Source of the DNA: Nocardioidaceae bacterium
GTDB taxonomy: Bacteria > Actinomycetota > Actinomycetes > Propionibacteriales > Nocardioidaceae
Length of the DNA stretch: 32,677 nucleotides
Direction of reading: 5' to 3'
Assembly (NCBI GenBank): GCA_029268205.1
Contig: JAJUGK010000009.1
Span: 1-32,677, forward strand
Positions 27,540-32,677 of this stretch are shown piece by piece. The notes below the pieces were generated by a model. That model was given only the letters and a program-made list of their open reading frames with translations, ran no database searches and was not told the origin of the DNA. Made by a program: the position numbers and the translations under genes. The first letter of the stretch is position 1, and each line of letters opens with the position of its first letter.

Positions 27540-28415
27540 TCAGCCCAGCTGCTCGGTGAGCACCGCCCGCAGGTGCTCGGTGTCCTCGCGGTACTTGCTC
27601 AACGCCCCCAGGGTCAGCAACGCCGCGTCGAACTCGAGCTCGTCGCGCCCGAGCTCGTGGACGGCGCGGGCCCAGTCGATCGTCTCCGCGACCCCGGGGA
27701 GCTTGACCAGCCGGTTCTCCGCGCGCAGGCGCTGCACCACCTCGACCACCCGGCGGGTGAGCCGCTCGCTGACCTGCGGCAGCCGGGCGCGCACGATCTC
27801 GACCTCCCGATCGAGGTCGGGGTGGTCGATCCAGTGGTAGAGGCAGCGGCGCTTGAGGGCGTCGTGGACGTCGCGCGTGCGGTTGGAGGTGAGGACCACG
27901 ACCGGCGGCGTCTCGGCCCGGATCGTGCCGAGCTCGGGGATGGAGACCTGGTAGTCCGACAGCGTCTCGAGCAGGAACGCCTCGAACTCGTCGTCGGCCC
28001 GGTCGATCTCGTCGACGAGCAGGACCGCCGGGCTCTGCTGCAGGGCGCGCAGCACCGGTCGGGCGAGCAGGAAGCGCTCGCTGTGCAGCACGCCCTCCGT
28101 GGCGTCCACGTCGACGTCGCCACCGCTGGCCTCGAGCGTGCGCAGGTGCAGGATCTGACGGGCGAAGTCCCAGTCGTAGAGCGCCTGCTGGGCATCGATG
28201 CCCTCGTAGCACTGGAGCCGGATCAGCGGGATGTCGAGAGCGTCGGCCAACGCCGTGGCCAGCGCCGTCTTACCCGTGCCCGGCTCCCCCTCCAGCATCA
28301 GCGGCCGCTCGAGGGCGAGGGCGAGGTGGCAGACCGTGGCCAGCCCCTCGTCGGCGACGTAGTCGACGGCGGCGAGCAGGTCGGCCAGCTCGGCGGGGCT
28401 GGAGTGCGTCTTCAT
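27540..28415 (-). CDS. coxD: MoxR-family AAA ATPase (CoxD-like)
   Basis: A 291-residue AAA+ ATPase. Walker A GEPGTGKTALATALADAL, the Walker B/acidic stretch AVLLVDEIDRADDEFEAFLL, a sensor region VVLTSNRTRDVHDALKRRCL and YEGIDAQQALYDWDFARQIL are the pattern of CoxD-type MoxR proteins, which remodel molybdenum hydroxylases together with a VWA partner (here the adjacent CoxE). The ATG overlaps the nucleotidyltransferase stop by 4 bases. Together with XdhC and the MocA-like protein it forms a compact maturation kit. Confidence 0.92.
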   Translation of the reverse strand: MKTHSSPAELADLLAAVDYVADEGLATVCHLALALERPLMLEGEPGTGKTALATALADALDIPLIRLQCYEGIDAQQALYDWDFARQILHLRTLEASGGDVDVDATEGVLHSERFLLARPVLRALQQSPAVLLVDEIDRADDEFEAFLLETLSDYQVSIPELGTIRAETPPVVVLTSNRTRDVHDALKRRCLYHWIDHPDLDREVEIVRARLPQVSERLTRRVVEVVQRLRAENRLVKLPGVAETIDWARAVHELGRDELEFDAALLTLGALSKYREDTEHLRAVLTEQLG

Positions 28416-28981
28416 GCGGGAGGAAGTCCTTCGGGGGTGTCGACGTCGTCGCCGGTGGCGAGGTCACCACACTCCACCAGTGTGGCGCCGTGGCGGTCGA
28501 GATAGGCACGGGCCCCCTCGTCGCCGGTCAGCTCCGCGACCAGCGCGGGCCAGTGGTCACGGCCGATGAGGACCGGGTGGCCGGGGGTGCCGTCGTACGT
28601 CGCCCGCGCGAGCGCGTCCGGCCCGGCGAGGGCCAGGAGACGGCCCATCACCGCGGGTCCGACGTCGGGGAGGTCGACGAGGTGCACGAGGACCGCATCG
28701 GCCGGGCCGGACCGCGCGGCCTCGAGCCCGGTGCGCAGGGAGGCGCTCATGCCGTCGGCCCAGTCCGCGGCGACGACGTGCTCAGCGCCCGCCGGGAGCA
28801 GGGCTACGGCCGCTTCGGCCTGCGCCCCCAGGACGACCAGGACCCGGTCGCAGCCGGCCGCCAGCAGCGCCGACCGGCTGGCCAGCAGCCAGGGGACGCC
28901 GTCCGCGCCGCGGACCAGGGCCTTGGGCGATCCCATCCGGGATCCCCGGCCCGCGGCGAGGAGGAGCCCCAGCGTGCTCAC
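28412..28981 (-). CDS. MocA-like molybdenum cofactor nucleotidyltransferase
   Basis: A 189-residue NTP-transferase of the MobA/MocA group: LLLAAGRGSRMGSPKALV nucleotide loop, a GMSASLRTGLEAA segment, LVHLVDLPDVGPAVMGRLL and GTPGHPVLIGRDHW. Such enzymes add CMP to molybdopterin to make the MCD cofactor used by xanthine-oxidase family hydroxylases; use of CTP here is inferred from the neighbours. GTG 28981 is chosen because it overlaps the CoA-transferase stop by 4 bases and begins directly before the Rossmann strand; a longer in-frame extension would run into the CoA-transferase gene. The stop overlaps the MoxR ATG. Confidence 0.9.
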   Translation of the reverse strand: MSTLGLLLAAGRGSRMGSPKALVRGADGVPWLLASRSALLAAGCDRVLVVLGAQAEAAVALLPAGAEHVVAADWADGMSASLRTGLEAARSGPADAVLVHLVDLPDVGPAVMGRLLALAGPDALARATYDGTPGHPVLIGRDHWPALVAELTGDEGARAYLDRHGATLVECGDLATGDDVDTPEGLPPA

Positions 28982-30225
28982 CCGTCGGTCGGGTCCGTCT
29001 CGTCGAGCCAGGCCCGTACGGACTCGTTGTGCTGCCCCAGCACCGGCGGCGCGATGACCTCGGGGCGGGCACCGCCGTAGGGGTTGTCGTCGAACCGGAT
29101 GACCGGACCCGGGATGGCGAAGGTGCCCTTGGTGGCGTGGTCGACCTCGACCAGCAGGCCCTGGGAGCGGACCTGCTCCCACTCGTAGACCTCCTGGAGG
29201 TTGCGCACCTTGCCCGACGGGATGCCCGTCGACGACAACAGCTCGAGCCAGTGCTCGGCCGGCTGCGTGGCGAAGATGTCGTTGAGCACCTGCACCAGCT
29301 CGTCACGGTGCGCGACCCGCTCGCCGTTGGTGGCGAACCGCGGCTCGTCGGGGTCCAGGCCGACCGCCGGGGCGAACTTGCGCCACAGGCCCTCCGACCC
29401 GCAGGAGAGCTGAATCGGGCCGGTCGCGGTGTGGAACAGCCCGTACGGCGCGATCGAGGGGTGGTGTGAGCCCGACAGGCCCGGGAGCTCCCCGCCCACG
29501 GTCCACTTGGTGCCCTGGAAAGCGTGGACGCCCACGACGCTGGCGATCAGCGAGGTCCGCACCACGCGACCGCGACCGGTGCGCTGCCGCTCGAGCAGGG
29601 CGGCGAGGATGCCGTAGGCGCCGTTCATCCCGGCCAGCAGGTCGGCGATCGGGACCCCGACCTTGGTCGGCTCCTCGATGCCGGTGAGGCTCATCAGCCC
29701 CGCCTCGCCCTGGGCGATCTGGTCGTACCCGGCCCGCTGCGACTCCGGGCCGTCGTGCCCGAAGCCGGTGATCGAGCACACGACCAGGCCAGGGTTGAGC
29801 TCGTGCAGCCGCTCGACGCTGAAGCCGAGCCGGTCGAGCACGCCGACGCGGAAGTTCTCGATCAGCACGTCCGCGCGCCGGACCAGCCTGGCCAGCACGT
29901 CCTTGTCGGCCTCGTCCTTGAGGTCGAGGGTGATCGACTCCTTGTTGCGGTTGGCCGCCATGAAGTACGTCGACTCGCGGTCCTCGCCCTCCCCGAGGAA
30001 GGGCGGGCCCCAACCGCGGCTGTCGTCGCCGCCGTTGGGGGTCTCGACCTTGATGACGCGGGCGCCGAGGTCGCCCAGCATCATGCCGGCGTGGGGACCC
30101 GCCAGGGCCCGGCTGAGGTCGAGGACGAGCGTCCCCGACAGCAGCCCGGCCCCGGCGGTGCCGTCGGCCCCGGCGTCCACCCCGGTGTTCACTGTGGTGT
30201 CCGCCTGCGTGCCGTGGTCAGCCAT
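28978..30225 (-). CDS. CaiB/BaiF (family III) CoA-transferase
   Basis: A 415-residue formyl-CoA-transferase-like enzyme that moves CoA between carboxylic acids. Seen: VLDLSRALAGPHAGMMLGDL, RVIKVETPNGGDDSRGWGPP, YFMAANRNKESITLDL, LIENFRVGVLDRLG and RAGYDQIAQGEAG with Asp168, matching the acyl-anhydride Asp169 of oxalate-type Frc. The first ~30 residues are an Ala/Gly/Thr-rich tail. ATG 30225 is chosen because it lies 1 base after the amidohydrolase stop; an in-frame ATG 39 bases upstream would overlap that gene. In this cluster a dicarboxylate made after ring opening, such as malonate, is a possible substrate; that is inference. Confidence 0.9.
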   Translation of the reverse strand: MADHGTQADTTVNTGVDAGADGTAGAGLLSGTLVLDLSRALAGPHAGMMLGDLGARVIKVETPNGGDDSRGWGPPFLGEGEDRESTYFMAANRNKESITLDLKDEADKDVLARLVRRADVLIENFRVGVLDRLGFSVERLHELNPGLVVCSITGFGHDGPESQRAGYDQIAQGEAGLMSLTGIEEPTKVGVPIADLLAGMNGAYGILAALLERQRTGRGRVVRTSLIASVVGVHAFQGTKWTVGGELPGLSGSHHPSIAPYGLFHTATGPIQLSCGSEGLWRKFAPAVGLDPDEPRFATNGERVAHRDELVQVLNDIFATQPAEHWLELLSSTGIPSGKVRNLQEVYEWEQVRSQGLLVEVDHATKGTFAIPGPVIRFDDNPYGGARPEVIAPPVLGQHNESVRAWLDETDPTDG

Positions 30226-30226
30226 G

Positions 30227-31333
30227 TCAGCTGACGTCGACGATCGCGGCGACCGGGCCGCCACCCTCGGGGCCCTGGTGGGCGGCGGAGACCGAGACGA
30301 AGACGGCGGGGTCGCCGGTGACCGAGGCGGTCACACCACCGACGGCGGCCTTGATCTGCCGGTGCCAGTGCACGTCGGAGTCATCGAGCATGGCGTTGCG
30401 CCGACCGCGCACCATGCCGTCCTGGCTGGCCTCGCACTTGAGGAACACGTTGACCAGGCGACCGTCGAGGTCGCTGGGGTGCGGACGCTCGGGCAGGTCG
30501 AGGCCGGCGTCGCGGATGGCGTTCCAGATGCCGTCGGTGTCGAGCGCGTCGGTCATCACCGAGTGGCCGATGCGGTACTTGCCGCCGATGCCGCGGACGT
30601 TGCCGACCACGACGACCTGGGCCTGGTCGAGCTCGACGCCGGAGGAGCACGAGGCGACCGCGGAGTACAGCTCGCGGTTGTGCATGACGTCCTCGTCGGT
30701 CGGCATCTCGATCTCGCCGAGCGCGACGGCGATGCCGAGCGCGGTGACGCCGTTGGACAGGTCCATCGACTCGTGCGTGTGCTCGGTCCATACCTTCTTG
30801 CCACGGCTCTTGGCGTCGCGGATGGTGTGGATGGTCAGCAGCGGGGTCTTGGTCTGCACGTAGTGCACGTCGGCGGGGTCGGTGATGCCGGCCTCGCCCA
30901 TCGCCGCCTTGACCGCCGCGGCGACCTTCTCGATCATCGCGACGTAGCCGATCTCCTCGGGCAGGATCGGCTCGCTCATGGCGAAGCCGACGCTGAGCCG
31001 CGGCTCGTCGGTCTTCACGGTCTTCTCCTCGGGGAGGGTCGCGAAGATCGTGGCGTGCGGGCTGATCACACCGTCGGTGCCACCGGACCACACGATCGGG
31101 ATCTGCTTGACCTCCTCGGCCGAGCGGCTGCCCTTGTCCTGGATGACCTCGCGGAACGCCCGGTCGGCGATGATCCGGGTGTAGTCGTTGACGCCGCCGT
31201 TGCCTTCGGTCTTGCCGATGATCGCGATGATCCGGTCGGCCTCGAAGACGCCCTCGTCGATCAGCTTGGCCAACTCGCTGGCGTCTGCCACGGAGTGGAT
31301 CGGGACCTTGCGGACTTCAATTGCAGATGGCAC
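30227..31333 (-). CDS. Ring-opening amidohydrolase (barbiturase / cyanuric acid hydrolase family)
   Basis: A 368-residue enzyme of the small AtzD/barbiturase family, which opens barbiturate or cyanuric acid rings with three Ser-Lys pairs, one per repeat. The expected residues are seen: Lys41 (IIGKTEGNG) with Ser83 (VWSGGTDGV), Lys162 (VQTKTPLLT) with Ser230/231 ([10 protein letters not shown]), Lys299 (VFLKCEAS) with Ser347/349 ([15 protein letters not shown]). Length fits both barbiturase and cyanuric acid hydrolase. Clustering with a carbamate kinase and molybdenum-hydroxylase maturation genes favours barbiturate or a similar oxidised pyrimidine. GTG start at 31333 with AAGGAAGGA on the minus strand about 7 bases before it. 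The 24-base gap to carbamate kinase shows co-transcription. Confidence 0.92.
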   Translation of the reverse strand: MPSAIEVRKVPIHSVADASELAKLIDEGVFEADRIIAIIGKTEGNGGVNDYTRIIADRAFREVIQDKGSRSAEEVKQIPIVWSGGTDGVISPHATIFATLPEEKTVKTDEPRLSVGFAMSEPILPEEIGYVAMIEKVAAAVKAAMGEAGITDPADVHYVQTKTPLLTIHTIRDAKSRGKKVWTEHTHESMDLSNGVTALGIAVALGEIEMPTDEDVMHNRELYSAVASCSSGVELDQAQVVVVGNVRGIGGKYRIGHSVMTDALDTDGIWNAIRDAGLDLPERPHPSDLDGRLVNVFLKCEASQDGMVRGRRNAMLDDSDVHWHRQIKAAVGGVTASVTGDPAVFVSVSAAHQGPEGGGPVAAIVDVS

Positions 31334-31357
31334 CTCAGTGTCCTTCCTTGTCAGCGG

Positions 31358-32302
31358 TTAGGCGGCGGTCGCCCGGACCACGCGGGTTCCAGCATCGGCG
31401 TCGACCGCATCGGCGATCTTCGCCAGGGAAGTGATGACACCGGGCCCGCGCCCGGTGTCGGCGAAACTCAGCACTGCGTCCACCTTGGGGCCCATCGACC
31501 CCTCGGCGAATCCCTGCTCCGCGGCGATCTGCCGCATCTCCTCGACGGTGACCCGGCCGATCGGGCGGGCCCGGTCGGTCCCCCAGTCGGCGATCACGGT
31601 GTCGACGTCGGTGGCGATGACCAGCATGTCGGCCTCGACCTGACGCGCGATCAGCGCGGCGGTCAGGTCCTTGTCGATGACGGCCTCGGTGCCCGAGAGC
31701 CGACCGTCCGCCTCGCGGACGGTCGGGATCCCGCCGCCCCCGGAGCAGACGACGACGAAGCCCGCGCGCATCAGCTGGTCGGCGGCCGGGGCGTCGAGGC
31801 AGTCCAGCGGCCGGGGCGAGGGGACCAGACGGCGCCAGCCGCGCCCCTCGACCTCGACGAAGCGCTGCCCGCGCTCGCGCAGGGGCGCCGCCTTCTCGGC
31901 ATCCAGGTAGCGCCCGACGGGCTTGGTCGGGTGGGTGAAGCCGGGGTCGTTCGCGTCGACCAGGGTGCGCGAGACCAGGGCGGCGGTGCGGCGGTCGATC
32001 CCGCGGACGGAGAAGGCGTCGTCGAGCGCGCTGAGCAGCAGCATGCCGATCGTGCCCTGCGTCTGCGCCCCGCACCAGTCCAGCGGCACCGGAGGGACCT
32101 CACCGGCGGTCAGCTCGTTCTTCACCAGCAGATTGCCGACCTGGGGGCCGTTGCCGTGGGTCAGCAGCACCTCGTGCCCGCGCGCGACCAGGTCGGCGAT
32201 CGGGTCGGCGGCCTCGCGGATCGCGGCCTGCTGATCCTCCGGGGTCGCCCGCCCGTCCGGCGAAGTCATGGCGTTGCCGCCCAAAGCGATCACGATGCGC
32301 AT
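31358..32302 (-). CDS. arcC: Carbamate kinase
   Basis: A 314-residue amino-acid-kinase-fold enzyme. It catalyses carbamoyl phosphate + ADP = ATP + carbamate, in catabolism giving one ATP. Seen: IVIALGGNAM, LTHGNGPQVGNLL, AQTQGTIGMLL, VVCSGGGGIPTVR, AVIDKDLTAALIA, VIATDVDTVI and GSMGPKVDAVLSF, all canonical. No arginine deiminase or ornithine carbamoyltransferase gene is nearby, so it is not part of the ADI pathway here; the carbamoyl phosphate presumably comes from the N-heterocycle route. It is the first gene of the minus-strand cluster. A -10 box TAGTGT ends 7 bases before the ATG. Confidence 0.95.
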   Translation of the reverse strand: MRIVIALGGNAMTSPDGRATPEDQQAAIREAADPIADLVARGHEVLLTHGNGPQVGNLLVKNELTAGEVPPVPLDWCGAQTQGTIGMLLLSALDDAFSVRGIDRRTAALVSRTLVDANDPGFTHPTKPVGRYLDAEKAAPLRERGQRFVEVEGRGWRRLVPSPRPLDCLDAPAADQLMRAGFVVVCSGGGGIPTVREADGRLSGTEAVIDKDLTAALIARQVEADMLVIATDVDTVIADWGTDRARPIGRVTVEEMRQIAAEQGFAEGSMGPKVDAVLSFADTGRGPGVITSLAKIADAVDADAGTRVVRATAA

Positions 32303-32309
32303 GCCGCTG

Positions 32310-32315
32310 ACACTA
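32310..32315 (-). promoter_or_regulatory. Candidate -10 box of the carbamate kinase operon (leaderless)
   Basis: On the minus strand TAGTGT ends 7 bases before the ATG at 32302. No Shine-Dalgarno sequence lies between. This would be the promoter for the whole run down to xdhC. Confidence 0.45.
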
Positions 32316-32352
32316 GGTGAGCCCGGTCACGCATTCATGGTCAGATTCACCC

Positions 32353-32381
32353 GGAACTTCGGCGGAACCCTCGGCAGAACC
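32353..32381. repeat. Phased GGAAC-type repeats upstream of carbamate kinase
   Basis: GGAAC at 32353 and 32364 and AGAAC at 32376 recur every 11-12 bases, the last two inside CGGCGGAACC / CGGCAGAACC. They lie about 50-80 bases before the carbamate kinase start, a suitable place for an activator or repressor. This could also be chance. Confidence 0.3.
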
Positions 32382-32391
32382 TGACAACCGC

Positions 32392-32677
32392 TCAGGCGGG
32401 CCGCAGCTCGCGCTGCAGCACCTCGTGCAACCCCCGGGGCGGACGGCCGAGCACCGCCGCGCTCCCGAGCGGCCCGCAGGGCAGGCCGTGCGCGTCGTAG
32501 TAGGCGAACATCGCCAGCAACCAGTCCCGCTCGCGGGGGTCCAGCGCGGCGCCGGGGCCGGCGGACCAGGCGACCGCGGTGGTGTGCCGGACACCGACCG
32601 GGCGGCCCAGCACCGCGCTCGCCGCCCGCGCGACGTCGCGCACGCTGACCGCGGCGGGACCGCCGAGCTCGAGGGTG
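32392..32677 (-). CDS. NmrA-like / SDR-type NAD(P)-binding protein, C-terminal part (5' end outside window)
   Basis: The last ~95 residues of a protein whose start lies beyond the window edge. The visible part, LELGGPAAVSVRDVARAASA, then VLGRPVGVRHTTAVAW and a helical end (DWLLAMFAYYDAHGLPCG, LHEVLQRELRPA), is the C-terminal substrate-side region of NmrA-like atypical SDR proteins (quinone oxidoreductase/redox sensor type), where a typical stretch reads 'L.L.GPEALS..E.A..LS..LGRPV'. The NAD-binding GxxGxxG is not in view. It is on the same strand as, and upstream of, the carbamate kinase gene with an 89-base gap that holds a promoter candidate, so it is probably a separate unit. Confidence 0.65.
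   Translation of the reverse strand, partial: TLELGGPAAVSVRDVARAASAVLGRPVGVRHTTAVAWSAGPGAALDPRERDWLLAMFAYYDAHGLPCGPLGSAAVLGRPPRGLHEVLQRELRPA

Noticed and set aside
31358-32302. Arginine deiminase operon
   Set aside because: Carbamate kinase is present, but no arcA, arcB or arginine/ornithine antiporter gene is in the window.
29663-32320. Plus-strand open frame of 885 codons opposite the amidohydrolase and carbamate kinase genes
   Set aside because: Low-complexity antisense translation; the minus-strand genes have complete family motifs.

Overview
The window is chromosomal DNA of a high-GC actinobacterium. GTG starts are frequent, genes overlap by 4 bases, and there is a complete F420 precursor gene (fbiC) beside an F420-type flavin oxidoreductase. 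The block birA / accD-accE with purK-purE nearby matches the order known from mycobacteria (purE, purK, PH protein, birA, accD5, accE5). AccD reads like Streptomyces PccB. Overall style suggests Nocardioidaceae (Nocardioides-like), but that placement is inference. No tRNA, rRNA, IS element, prophage or CRISPR was seen, and no gene-free stretch exceeds about 110 bases.

Layout. (1) 1-4386, plus strand: the end of an alanine racemase gene, a D-Ala-D-Ala ligase, an acyltransferase-3 membrane protein and a NarL-type two-component pair, all joined by 4-base overlaps. (2) 4403-9011, minus strand: birA, a PH-domain membrane protein, a class III adenylate cyclase, a receiver-less winged-helix protein, purK, purE. 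(3) 9056-10908, plus: accD (propionyl-CoA carboxylase beta) and accE. (4) 11012-15403: a processive GT2 synthase plus lipoprotein on the plus strand, facing a membrane-anchored GH6 glycosidase plus OmpR-family regulator on the minus strand. This looks like a cell-surface beta-glucan locus. (5) 15435-20421, plus: DUF2277, a sirtuin, a heterodimeric ABC exporter with one dead ATP site, and a DUF4235 protein. (6) 20476-25279, plus: an LLM flavin oxidoreductase, an LCAD-like acyl-CoA dehydrogenase and fbiC. (7) 25315-32302, minus: carbamate kinase, barbiturase/cyanuric-acid-type ring-opening amidohydrolase, CaiB-type CoA-transferase, then MocA-like, MoxR, CoxE-like and XdhC maturation genes for a molybdenum hydroxylase. 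(8) 32392-32677, minus: the end of an NmrA-like NAD(P)-binding protein.

The most interesting points are as follows. The region 7 cluster looks like an oxidative N-heterocycle (pyrimidine/barbiturate-type) pathway with an ATP-recovering carbamate kinase, while the hydroxylase itself lies outside the window. Region 4 resembles the synthase plus GH6 pairing of Streptomyces cslA/cslZ, without glxA in view. The ABC pair carries complementary defects that leave exactly one working ATP site. At least six operon heads have a TANNNT -10 box ending 6-7 bases before the start codon, implying leaderless mRNAs. One of these boxes is covered by a perfect 8+8 palindrome, and a second operator-like palindrome sits between birA and accD.
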